64,000 bases of DNA from Lathyrus oleraceus (lineage: Eukaryota > Streptophyta > Magnoliopsida > Fabales > Fabaceae), in assembly GCF_024323335.1 (NCBI RefSeq), contig NC_066579.1:245823575-245887574 (forward strand), written 5' to 3'. This document shows, in pieces, positions 33,139 to 44,500 of this stretch. Under the pieces are notes generated by a model that saw only the letters and a program-made list of their open reading frames with translations, made no database searches and was not told the origin of the DNA. Position 1 is the first letter of the stretch. Every line of letters begins with the position of its first letter. The translations under genes were made by a program, and so were the position numbers.

Positions 33139-35062
33139 GATGAACATTGTTAAGAAGGTCAACTACAGATACAACATCATCTACAAGTTCCCAAGCCCAG
33201 TTCTGGATGATCTTCTCAAGCTAGCTAAGGGGTCTTCCCCTGACAATCTTGATGTCTTCAAAAAGGATTATGGAGGGATTTTGTGTTACCTGGAAGTTCC
33301 TCTCAATGAATACTAGAGGGATGCCATTCATACCTTGTTGTAGTTTTATGATCGCAATTTGAGATGTTTCATGTTCTGGGATTATCTGCTAGCACTGACT
33401 TTGGAAGAATACTCCAGTCTCTTGGACATCCCTATCTTGCATCAAGTGCCTTTTCATGCTTCCATGAAGAAACCTGATGCTGCTAAGGTTACTGTTGCTC
33501 TTTATTTGAGTGAATCTGTTGTGAAGGCTAACTTTAAGAAGAAGGGAAGTGTCTGTGGTTATCATTTGAGTTTTATGTTGAAAGAAGTTGGTCGTATGGA
33601 TGACAGGGAAGATTGGAAGGCTTTCAATGAAGTTCTAGCTTGTTGCATTTATGGGATTGTGTTTTTTCCCAATGAAGTGAAGTTCGTTGATGAGAATGTT
33701 GTTGCTATCTTCATTCAAAAAAATCATGTGCCAACTCTCTTAGGAGATGTTTATCATTCCATACACTCTCGGAGTTATAAAGGGAAAGGTAGTGTCGTCC
33801 ATTATTGTGCGCCACTGTTATACCATTGGTTTAGAAGTCATATCCCTTTGCCAATGTGCTTTTGTTGATACCCAAGAAACCTTGAAGTGGTCCCAAAGGC
33901 TGATGGGACTCACCTCCAAGGACATTGACTAGTACAAGCATAGTTTGAGCAGGTCGGAAAGTAAATAAGTGATCTTTAGCTATGGGGAGTTTCCCAATGT
34001 GCCTCTCATGGGGATTAGAGGTGACATTAATTACAATCAAACTCTTTCCCGAAGACAATTAGTGTTTGCTTTGAAAGCCCCCCCTGAGGAAAAAGATGTG
34101 GAGGAATCCTTGTTTTATGATGTGTCTGATAGTACTGGATGGATGGAAAGAGCTACCAAAGCATGGTGAAGTATTCATCTAAAAAGAGGGACATATTTTG
34201 GGAAGAGAGATTCTACTGTCTATTCACCTTATGTTAAATGGATTGAGGATAGGAACAAAGATCGTCACTGACCTTCCTCTCTGGAGGCTCCTTTGTATTT
34301 GAAAGAGCCTGGTCAGCCAGATGCTGTGCCTAAAGGATCCTATGACCAGATTCAAGCTCAGAACCTCCGACTACTTGTAAAGAATGAAGAGTTAGGGGTA
34401 AAGTTTCTTGTGGCCAGCCAAGAGAAAGTTCAATTGTCTCACAAGCTTAAGATGGTTCAATTGTCTCACAAGCTTAAGAAGGTTAAAAGATAAATGACTA
34501 GGGTTGTGAAAGTTAAGAAGATATCAAGGTTTGAAGATGGTATAGGAAACACGTATGTTTCTATTGAAGTTCATAAGAAGGTTCTTGAAGAAGTTGAAGA
34601 GGAGATCAAGCGAAATCGCCGAGCTTATGACAATCTTAAAGCATCCAAAGCCAAGATGGAGAAAAGATACAAAGCCAAGATTAAATAGTTAGAGAAGCAA
34701 ATCCGAGCTAAAGATGTCAAGTTTAAAGAGGAGAACATTCAGAGTCTAGGGGTGGAAACTCAACTCAAAGGAAGCAACATTCTGTTGGGAAAAGTTGTAG
34801 AGGAGGTTGCAAGCCTTAAGGTTTAGTTGGAGGGGAAAGATGATGAGAATATTCCGCTTCCACAATGCAATGAGTGCGAGAAGTTGATTGAGTAGTGTCA
34901 ATACTTAGATGGCATGATTTTCTGAAAGGATGTAGCTATTCAAATTCTTGTTCTAAGGCGTGATCAAGAGGGAACAAGGAATATGTTCAAGGAGTCTAAG
35001 AGGTGGAGTTGGAAGTATTTCAAGAATGAAGGGCCTTTGACCTATGTAGAGTGGGAATGTTA
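33139..35062 (+). pseudogene. Ogre C ORF1 (DUF7745-like) with coiled-coil tail
   Basis: Same protein type as Ogre B ORF1, more decayed. It starts at MNIVKKVNYRYN. Conserved blocks: LTLEEYSSLLDIPILHQVPF, CCIYGIVFFPNEVKFVDENVV, VPTLLGDVYHSIH, CAPLLYHWFRSHIP, ETLKWSQRLMGLTSKDID, GEFPNVPLMGIRGDINYN. The tail at 34290-35060 is long and heptad-like, rich in Lys and Glu (KVLEEVEEEIKRNRRAYDNLKASKAKMEK). Roughly ten stops or shifts interrupt it, several of the form TAG where CAG or TGG is expected. Function in the family is unknown. It lies 5' of gag, as in B, whereas E has lost it completely. Confidence 0.8.
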
Positions 35063-35457
35063 GATGTTGTCTTACCTTTTTCATGTGGTGACCACCATCA
35101 GGGTTGTTGATGAGGCCTCTTTGATTTATACTATTGTTTTTGGCTAGTTATTTCTTTTGTGCGAATTGTTTGTATTACACTTTGTTTCGATTTAAAGAGT
35201 ATGGTGGTTGGTTTATCAGTGTTCACTATTTATCTTCTTTTCTCTAGCTTAAATAACTAGAATTGAAGGTCTAGATCCCTGGAAATATTTGAACATGTCA
35301 TTGCATACATTACATACATTGCATGCATTCACGCATTCATATATCCCATGCATAACAGGTTTTTTGGTCGGTCTTCTTATCTTGATTCTACTTTTCTTAG
35401 CAGAGATTGAAAATCCAACTTTCCACCGATATTCCACTAGAGGCAACCAACGTCATC
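35063..35457 (+). other. Ogre C spacer between ORF1 and gag
   Basis: Non-coding. It includes a pyrimidine-rich stretch ending in TTCTTAGCAG at about 35403, a possible splice acceptor before gag, and CATTGCATACATTACATACA repeats near 35300. Confidence 0.5.
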
Positions 35458-37300
35458 AGATGGAGCAGATTCAAGCTGATTTTATGGATATGAGGACCCA
35501 GGTAGACACTAGAATGGCGCAATTTATGGAAGTTATCACCAACTTGTCTCGTGGTCAAGAGGAGCTAGGGGATCTTATTGAGAGACCTCGAGTGGTTCAG
35601 AATGAGAATGAACATCCTGAGTTTATGTTTGAAGATATTTCTGGGGGCATCCTCGTTCCAATGCCAATGTGAATTTCCTGATTTAAACATCAATGATCAA
35701 CATGCTAATGGTTATCAAAATGTCATTCGTAACTAGGGTTGGCACGTCAACCAAGGCCATTTTCCACCACCACCACTATATAACCATGAATCACATCTCA
35801 TTGCTAGAGAGATGCTGGGATATCCAAATGTGAGGGGGAATCCTCAAGTGCAAGAATTGGAGATGAACCGTAATGAAGACATGTACTCTATGCACAACAG
35901 TGGTTTGGGTTTTCCTGCTAAAGATAGAAAGTAATGCATGCTGGAAGAAAGATTGAAAGCAGTAGAAAGCCAAGGAGTTTTGGGGATGGATGTTAAAGAC
36001 CTAGGGCTGGTACCAGGAGTAAGAGTTCCGCCAAAATTCAAAGTTCCTGTTCTTGACAAGCAGAACGACACAACTTATCCTAAAACTCATGTGAAAGCTT
36101 ACTACCACAAGATGTCTGTGTATTCGGAAGATGAAAGGTTGTTGATGTATTCCTTCTAAGACAACCTATATGGGGCATCGCTGGAATGGTATATGAATTT
36201 GGAGAGGACCTATATCCGGAATTGGAGAGATTTGGTTGAGGCATTTATGAGGCATTATCAATACAACATCGACATGGCTTCTAATAGGACCTGACTGCAA
36301 CATCTGACCCAGGGCCCGAATGAGTCCTTCAAAGAGTACACCCAGAAATGGCGTGAATTAACTGCTCGAGTTCAACCTCCGATGATGCGAAGAGAACTTG
36401 TTGACATGTTCATAGGCAGTCTGCAAGGTCCGTATTATGATAGAATGGTGGGAATTTATTCCGTTGGGTTTTTTGAGTTAGTAATGGCAGGATAAAGAAT
36501 TGAAGTTGGTCTTAAGATGGGCAAAATCCAGTCTGCTAATGCTGGTAATTCTGCAGGCGGAAGTGGTAAGAAATTATTCAGTGGGTATCCTAAGAAGAAG
36601 GAGGGCGAGTCTAATTCTATGTATTCTAAGAGGGGTCGAGGAAGAACTTAACAACAAAAACAGCAAGTAAATGTTATTACTATACTGGTCGCTGCAACTC
36701 CTTAACCACAACAACCCTAGTATCAGTAGTAGCAGAATGCTCATTACAGTAACTACAATCAGCAGAGACAACCTAGACTTGAGAAGGTGTTTGATCCGAT
36801 TCCTATGTATTACTCTCAAGTACTCCAACATCTACTTCAACTCAAGTTGGTTAATCTGAGGAATATGCCAGCTCTTCCTGTGAGGCTTCCTGCAAATTAC
36901 AATCCTAACGTTCAATGTGAATTCCATTTCGGTGGTGTAGGTCATGATGTGGAAATTTTTTGGCGCTTAAGTATATGGTACAAATTTTGTTGGATTCAAA
37001 GGCCATCCAGTGTACCCTAGATAATGGACCCAATGTTATCTAGAATCCGATGTCTGCCCATAATGGACCAACTGTCAATGCCATTGAAGATGGTGAAAGT
37101 TTGAATTTGATCATGGATGTGAATTTGGTGACTACTCCATTGCCGTTTATTAAAGAGTTTTTAATTAAGAATGATGTTTATCCTGGTTGTTTCCCGGAAT
37201 GCTACAAATGCAAGAGTCAGTCGGAAGGTTGCGATGATCTGAAATCAAGAATTCAAGGTCTAATTACTGAAGTTTTTTACAGTTTGATAGAATTGTGAAA
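35458..37300 (+). pseudogene. Ogre C gag
   Basis: Capsid/nucleocapsid polyprotein in pieces. It starts at MEQIQADFMDMRTQVDTRM (coiled coil). The PPKFKVPVLDKQ..TTYPKTHVKAYYHKM block starts the capsid domain at ~36030, and LEWYMNLERTYIRNWRDLVEAFMRHYQYNIDMA, NESFKEYTQKWRELTARVQPPM and ELVDMFIGSLQGPYYDRM continue it to ~36450. After a Gln-rich linker, FDPIPMYYSQVLQHLL leads to a zinc-finger-like CEFHFGGVGH (36916-36945), whose last Cys is lost. Then comes a PTVNAIEDGE...CYKCKSQSEGCDDLK region. More than eight stops or shifts. This is the only element in the window with a recognisable Ogre capsid domain. Confidence 0.8.
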
Positions 37301-38713
37301 GATAATAAGATTGAGGAGATAAATGTTGTTGTGGTCTCTATCCCATATACTCTGATTAATATTCCAGCACCAGCTATACCAGTTCCCTTGACTATTACTT
37401 TGCCTGGTCCTATTCCCTACTCCAATGAGAAGGTTGTACCGTGGCATTATGGTTCTGATGTTTACTATCATGGGGTGAAGCAAGAGGAGAAGCCTTTTGA
37501 GGAAATGCCATGTGTGGATGAAAATTTGAATGTTGATAATCTTGTTGGTAGAAGTAAAATTACAAGAAGAGGTAGGGTCTTCCCTTCACAAAATACTCAA
37601 GATAGTGATGATGCCTTGGCGAAAGCTAAGGGTAAGAAAGTGATGGAAGATAACCAAGAATCGGTGCAGATTTTTGTTCCTAAACAGAGTGCAATGCCTG
37701 GTACTTCTTCCTCCTAGGAAATTGAAAAGCTGTTGAGGATAATCAGAAAGAGCGATTATAAAGTGGTGGATCAGTTAAGTCCGACACCGTCCAAGATTTC
37801 GATTTTGTCTTTGCTGTTATATTCTAAGACCCATAGAAATGCTCTCGTGAAGCTGTTGAGTTCTGCTTTTGTCCCTCAAGACATTACAGTTAATCAGTTA
37901 GAAGGGGAAGTGTCTAGCATATCAACATATAATGGTCTGGGTTTCACAGATTTTGATCTTCCACCTGAAGGAGGAAACCATAACAAAGCTCTACACATTT
38001 CCATGGAATGTAAAGGTACTACTTTATCCCGGGTGCTGGTGGACACTGGGTCATCTCTGAATGTGCTACCCAAGTGAGCTTTGATGAAGATAGATTATGC
38101 GGGTGTTGAATTACGCTCGAGTGACTTGATATTCAAGGGTTTTGATGGATTCTGAAGAGCAGTGTTTGGTGAGGTTAATTTACCTGTCAAGATTGGATCT
38201 TCGGTTTTCGGTACAACGTTCTTTGTCATGGATATACAACATGCTTATTGATGTTTTCTAGATCGACCCTAGATTCATGGGGCAGGGGCTATAACGTCTA
38301 CTCTACATCAGATGATGAAGTTCCCAGTAGGTGGTAAGGTGATTATTGTTTATGGTGAAAAAGAGTACATGGTTAGTCATCTGGAATTTTTCCGTTATGT
38401 GGAAGTTGAAGGAGCGTTCCATGAAACTCCTTTCCAGGCTTTTAAAGTTGTTCAAGTGATCAAGACTCCTCATTCTAAGGATAAGAAGCCTGCAGTCCCC
38501 ATGTCATCTCTGAAGGATGCTAAAGCAGTTATTGAGGCTGCTCAACCCGAAGGTTGGGGTCGTGTATTGGATCTTCCTCCCAAGTTTGACAAGTTTGGTC
38601 TTGGTTTCAGTCCTCGGTTAAGGTTCAACTCCCAGAGCTCCAAATGCCTCCACTTCGATGAAGTTTTCAAGTGCTGGTTTTATCAAGGATGGTTAAGCCA
38701 ACGCTTTTGGTGA
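37301..38713 (+). pseudogene. Ogre C aspartic protease region
   Basis: Two open stretches (37295-37717 and 37733-38077) give a Pro-rich linker and then the protease: SALLxxx-type helix (ALVKLLSSAFVPQDI), GLGFTDFDLPPEG, LHISMECKGTTLSRVLVDTGSSLNVLPK with catalytic Asp at ~38042, then a TGA at 38075. After further stops come FGEVNLPVKIGSSVF, the eroded Gly-Arg-Pro block (CFLDRP.IHGAGAITSTLHQ) and the linker to 38713. It would process Gag-Pol. The active-site triad DTG is intact here, unlike in A, B and E. Confidence 0.8.
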
Positions 38714-39061
38714 CGACGTCGACAATGGTTGTGATATTGACAACTGAATTCGCCCAAATGTTCCAGGGGAAGAGCTCAACAACTGGACTTCTGAGGATAT
38801 CATCCAAGTCATTCTCAATCATGAGTAATTTTCTGTTTTATTTTCTTTATCATGCAATAATTCCTACGCTCTGCCCAAGGCGTAGTGAATCATGTAGGGC
38901 CACCATGTTTTTATTTGCAATCTTTATCATTAAATAAAGGACGTTTTGCATTCAAATATTTTGCTCTAAATCTTTCTTTTTGTTTTGTTTTTCTTTTAAA
39001 ATGGCAACGTTTTCTTTTCATTGCACATTTCCTAAAAAATATAAAAACATCATTAATGCAG
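38714..39061 (+). other. Ogre C intron-like spacer
   Basis: AT-rich, with a pyrimidine-rich stretch (38960-39020) and a TTAATGCAG acceptor ending at 39061. It is followed by the acidic exon start common to Ogre RT. Confidence 0.55.
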
Positions 39062-40120
39062 ATTCACATCCACTCCGGATTTCATTAATAACGATTATGC
39101 TATCGCTCATTATGACTTTGATAATCCGATATACCAAGTCGAAGAACAAGCTGAGGAAGACTGTGAACTCTATAAAGGGTTAGCAGAATTATTGAGGTAA
39201 GAAGAAAAAGTCATACAGCCGCATCAAGAGTCGATTGAGGTTGTGAATCTCAGAACTGAGGACGAAGTGAAAGAGGTCAGGGTGGGGGCTGCTTTAGAAG
39301 AAAGTGTAAAGACAAGGTTGATAGAAATGTTGCAGGAGTTTTTTGATATATTTGCTTGGTCTTACCAAGACATGCCTGGACTCGATACAGATATTATGGT
39401 GCATAGGATACCTTTGAAAGAAGAGTGCCCTCTATCAAGCAGAAGCTTCGAAGGACACGCCCAAATATGTCCAAGAAGATCAAAGATGAGGCTCAAAAGT
39501 AGTTTGATGTAGGTTTTCTGGATGTTACTTCTTATCCTCCGTGGGTAGCTAATATCGTTACTGTGCCTAAGAAGGATGGCAAGGTAAGGATGTGTGTTGA
39601 TTATCGGGATTTGAACAGAGCAAGTCCCAAGGATGATTTCCTACTTCCTCATATTAATGTATTGGTAGATAACACTACACAATTCTTGGTATTTTCTTTC
39701 ATGGATGGTTTCTCTGGTTACAATCAGATCAAAATGGCTCCGAAAGATATGGAGAAGACCACGTTTATCACGCCTTGGGGAACCTTTTGTTACAAGGTAA
39801 TGCCTTTTGATTTGAAGAACACTAGGGCAACCTACCAGCGCACTATGGTGACCCTTTTCCATGACATGATCGATAAGGAGATTAAATGCTCTGTGGATGA
39901 TATGATTGAAAAATCCCATACGGAGGAAGAACATCTAGTCAATTTGCAGAAATTGTTTGAGAGATTGAGGAAATTCTGACTGAGGTTGAATCCCAACAAA
40001 TGTACCTTCAGGGTAAGATCCGGTAAATTACCTGGCTTTCTGATAAGCGAAGAGGAATTGAAGGCGATCTTGCAAAAATAAAAGCAATTCAAGAGATGCC
40101 TGAACCAAAGACAGAAAAAG
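39062..40120 (+). pseudogene. Ogre C reverse transcriptase (active-site Tyr lost)
   Basis: RT split over several frames: an acidic start, LIEMLQEFFDIFAWSYQDMPGLDTDI (39310-39400), a shift, then KKDGKVRMCVDYRDLNRASPKDDF (39566-39637), FSFMDGFSGYNQIKMAP, TPWGTFCYKVMPFDLKN and TYQRTMVTLFHDM. The YVDD box reads SVDD (~39893-39904, TCT where A, B and E have a Tyr codon), and MPFGLKNAG has become MPFDLKNTR. The thumb follows after a stop at 39977. Together with the shifts this enzyme is dead. Confidence 0.85.
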
Positions 40121-40770
40121 AAGTGTGTGGGGTTCTTAGGGAGGTTGAACTATATTGCTAGGCTCATCTCTAATCTAACAGCCACTAGTGAACCAATGTT
40201 CAAGTTATTAGGAAAAGATCAGGTCGTCAGGTGGAACGAAGATTGTCAAGGAGCATTCGAAAGAATAAAAGAATACTTGCAAGAACCTCCAATTCTTTTG
40301 CCCCCAGTAGAAGGAAGACCGTTAATCATGTACCTCATTGTTCTCGATGAGTCAGTGGGGTGTGTATTAGGCCAACATGACGAGTCTGGCCGAAATGAGC
40401 ATGTAATATACTACATAAGCAAAAAGTCTATCAGTTGTGAAATCAAATATTCACTGCTCGACAAAACTTGCTGCGCTCTGGCATGGGCTGCTCGCCGGCT
40501 AAGACAGTATATGTTGACTCATACTACCTTTCTGATCTCAAAGATGGACCCGATTAAGTATATTTTTGAAAAGCCTGCTCTCACAGAAAGAGTTGGCCGT
40601 TGGTAAATGATTTTAACAGAAGTATGATATTCAATATACGACTAAAATAGCCATCAATAGTAGTATAGTTGTTGATTACTTGGCTCATCAACCTATAGAG
40701 GATTATCAACCAATGAAGTTTGAATTTCCTGACGAAGATGTGTTGTTTCTCAAATAATATTATAATAGAC
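40121..40770 (+). pseudogene. Ogre C gypsy RNase H/connection domain
   Basis: FLGRLNYIARLISNLTATSEPMFKLLGKDQ, LLPPVEGRPLIMYLIVLDESVGCVLGQHDESGR, VIYYISKKSISCEIKYSLLDKTCCALAWAARRLRQYM and KMDPIKYIFEKPALTERVGRW are open from 40127 to 40606. A stop there, then the hinge (PIEDYQPMKFEFPDED) to the second RNase H. The canonical TDAS motif of Ty3 RNase H is not visible, in line with a degenerate first RNase H in this lineage. Confidence 0.8.
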
Positions 40771-41518
40771 CATACCCATATGAAGGCCCAGAACTAGGAT
40801 CACAATGGACGCTCGTGTTCGACGGTGATTCGAATGCTTTGGGAAATGGTGTTGGAGCTGTCATTACTTGTCCTACGGGTTTTCATATTCCTTTCCTTAC
40901 CAAAATCTATTTTGATTACACCAATAACATGGTTGAATATGAAGCTTGCATCTACGAGATTGAAGCAGCTATTGACTTGAGAATCAAATTTCCGAAGGTA
41001 TACAGGGACTCAGCTCTGGTTATCAGCCAAATTAAAGGAGAGTGGGAGACAAGGCACCCAAATCTGATTCCGTATCGAGAGCATGTATTGAAGTTGGTTG
41101 CATATTTTGAGGAAATCATGTTCGACCATATCAAGAGAGAAGAAAACCACTTAGCAGATGCATTGGCTACTCTGGCATCCATGTTTAAAGTTAAATGGGT
41201 GAATGAGGCCCCCTCAATCAGTGTCATGAGGTTGGATGAGCCAGTATTTTTCTATACTAATGATGAAGTGCAAGACAATAAGCCTTGGTTTTATGATATC
41301 AAAATATACCTTGAAAAACAAGAGTACCCGGAGGATGCATCTATCACAGATAAGAAAACACTGAGGAAGCTGTCTTCCAGGTTTTTCTTGAATGGGGATG
41401 TGTTGTATAAGAGGAATCATGATTTTGTTCTTCTCAGATGCATGGATAAACACAAAGCAGAAAGAATGATCGAAGAGATTTATGAAGTTTCATTTGGAAC
41501 CCATTCCAGTGGTCATAC
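40771..41518 (+). pseudogene. Ogre C second (archaeal-type) RNase H and start of integrase
   Basis: About 240 codons open from 40815, following a hinge. FDGDSNALGNGVGAV (first Asp), NNMVEYEACIYEIEAA (Glu), YRDSALVISQIKGEWE (Asp) and REENHLADALATLASM (last Asp) give all four acidic residues of this RNase H type, so this domain looks better kept than its counterpart in B, where the last Asp is Tyr. The integrase N-terminus begins (EIYEVSFGTHSSGH), but the frame runs into the D LTR at 41519. The last few codons of the open frame (to 41537) are LTR. Confidence 0.82.
41514..41518. repeat. Candidate left target-site copy of Ogre D (CATAC)
   Basis: The five bases before the D LTR end. The partner copy is outside the window, so only the position supports it. 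Confidence 0.4.
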
Positions 41519-44500
41519 TGTAGCGATAAATTTATGACCATTGAGCTATTGGTTAACTCAATGTCAATAAAACCATACGCGTTTTTATTATTTCCAAAGG
41601 AAAAGGGGAAAGTATGAACAAAACCCAAAGATAAGAAGTTTTCAAATCAAAATTGATAAAATGTAAGAGATTATAGGTAAGGGGTTGGTTACACAGAGGG
41701 AAGATATTAGCACCCAAAGTGTCCTAGGTACTCCTAGGGAGCCCTTTTTGTGTGCATTTGTTTTGGTTGAAAAGATATTTGTTTTTAAAAAATAGAATGA
41801 GGGGATGAGAAAAGAATTCATTATTTACATTTTTTTTGTTTGATAAGACTTTTGGTCTTATGCCTATGTACCAACATAAAATGAGGGATCAAAACCTCGT
41901 AGTTCGTGGTAAAAATTTCAAATATGGGTGGATTGATTTTAACAAAAGCTTAAAGATCTTTTGTTATCAACGAGAGAATACTCAACCAAGCATCCATCGA
42001 TAATGAGGGCTTTACAACATTTAAGAGGGAGGGCTCCAACTTGGATTAAATCAACAAGTATGCCATTAACCCCTAGTGAATGGAAAGTCTTACACTCAAC
42101 ATATCATGGAATGGGAGAATTACATCTCAACCAAGGATAACTCAAATCTAAATGCTTTCTTTTTGAAAAGTTTAAAAGGAAAAAGAAAACAAGTGGCCAA
42201 AATGATCAGATGAGGTTATTAGTTCTTTTTGGTCTTTTTGAAAATAAAGTCAATATGATTACGTATTTTTTACAAAATTTGATTAAGAAAATAGTTAAAA
42301 AATCAATGGCATAAGGCCAAGGTTTCTACTCATTAAAACAAGTCTAAGTTGAAAAACAACAAGCAAAGAAGTTTTGAGAATGAGGAGGATATTTTTAAAT
42401 TAAAGAAGAAAAAGGTGGAGATGAAGAGGCTATCTTAGACAAGATTTAAAACTTTAGAGTTGAAAAAGATCTAACCCATGGGAAGCATCCATAAGACAAT
42501 AGTGTCAGATAGAAACCCATTTCCCATAGATTGTCAAGGAAACAACAAATCCACAATCATCCAAGCAATTAACAAGAAACCCAATGGTAGCAAATAAAGA
42601 TAACCAAACATCCAAGCTAGCACTCCAAAGAAATCAATCTTCAATTCCCTTTATGTATATCAGATGAAAAATCCCTTGAAGCATACTCACAACGAAAACA
42701 TCAAATGATAACAATAAGATCAAAATAACAATTCAGACAAAGAGAAAGAGTGTATCAGATAAACCCAAGGGAGCCTCTCAAGCTTGTGTCAGATGAATGT
42801 CATTGGCCAAGTTTTGGTTTCAAATTAATGACATTGGTCAAGTTTCCTCCATAGCTCAAGGATGTTGCCTACTATAAGTCCATAGGTCCAAATCAAGTCA
42901 CAGACAAAGATCAAATAGTCCACCAATGTGTTGTTTAATGTTTTTGTTTTTATTAAGTGTTTTAAGGTCCTAAGACCACAAACAAAACAAGATCACAAGC
43001 ATAAAACATCACAGACGAAAAATATAATGGCTCAAGTGAGCAAAGATGAAAATAACTTAAGTATAAACATATGCCCAAGTAGGAAAAGAGCAAATATGAT
43101 GTGAGTAGCAAAGCTGGGGCAGGGTTCTCCTCTAATTCTAAGCCAATGCACTTTGATTTATAGGCCAAGCAATTGATGTTCACACCTTTCCAAGTTTGAA
43201 TGAAAATTGAGTAATCTTGGTGCATGGGTGCATGTTCATGCCCAAATCATGACTGAAATCCACTCTAATTCGTGCCAAAATGTTGCTGAAGTCATCACAT
43301 GAAGCCAAGCAAAGGTGGTGCAATGTTGGAGTTCAAAACTTGCTAAAATAAGCCATTGACAGAACTCATGCGCAAGCCCTCCAATTATCATCCAAATGAA
43401 ATAATCTTGGACTCTTTGGAAATATACTATCATAGGAAAAACTTTGATGTTTGGACTTTTTCAATTTGAAGCTTGGAACATGGAGAAAGTTGGCCTTGAA
43501 TTTGGAAGGATTAAACATACTTAGAATTTTTTCTAAGTTATAAGTCAAATGACATATCTTTCCACCTTAAATAATGTTTGATGTGAGCTTCAAATGAACT
43601 TGGATCCTTCTACAAAGCTGTAACTCTTTCAATTTTCTTAAATTTGACCATAAGTTTGGTAGAATTTGGAGTTTGTATGATGGAGTTATGGATTTTAGAA
43701 GTTGAGGAAAAATACTTGTTCAATGATGAGTAAATGACTTAAAAGTAAAAGCATAATGAATAAGAGTTAGTCAATGTTTAGTCAAATGTTAGTGGTGAAT
43801 TTTAATTGATTAAGTCAATCTTTGGAGAACACTCAACCATTCATTCACAAGTATGAATCCTTAAACCAAAACATCTTCCATGAGAAGGGCTCCAACTTGG
43901 ATAATTCAACAAGTATTCCACTAGCTCTCATGAAAGGAAAAAAGGTCAACTTTCCACACAATTCCATGAAGAATGGGAGACTTACAATGTCACTTACTAG
44001 AATGCTATGCTTTCTTGATCAAATTTAGCTCTATGTTAAGCAATCGTAATTTGACTTATGTAGAAGTCACAATTATCTAAGATCGGGCAATACAAATATA
44101 GGTGTTAATGCATGTAGAGATTTGGTACAAAGAACCAAACTCCTAAAACATACCACACACTAAAAGAAAATAGGAAGGACCTATCTCATTCAGACTTGTA
44201 TTGATTCATCTGACACAACGTCATTGATGAATCAATTAACATTTAGACATTAAATATTTTATTGGTCAAATGTGGAAATGGGGAAGAATAGGGATGCAAA
44301 TGCAGATGGAAGGGGAGATAGAAACACAAATTGATCATGAGAGGAAATTCATCTGATTAATACCAACCATTCATTTTGGGAGATGAAATGTATATTTCAT
44401 CAATCCCTTAAATCCAATGGTTTTGATCAAACAAAAGTCAAATCAACCATGACCAAGGCCCAAACAAAAAGCCAAACATCATAAGACCATAAAAATGGCT

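Larger units (their letters stand above)
13666..41518 (+). mobile_element. Ogre C: degenerate plus-strand Ogre/Tat element, host of B and D
   Basis: Plus-strand element in order: 5' LTR (13666-17706 and 31367-32447), PBS, leader, ORF1, gag, protease, intron, RT, two RNases H and integrase start. Ogre B is inserted in the LTR and Ogre D cuts pol at 41518. The rest of integrase, the 3' UTR and the 3' LTR should lie right of the window or are lost. It has the most stop codons of the set and is therefore probably the oldest of the nested elements. The left LTR boundary is approximate. Confidence 0.75.
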
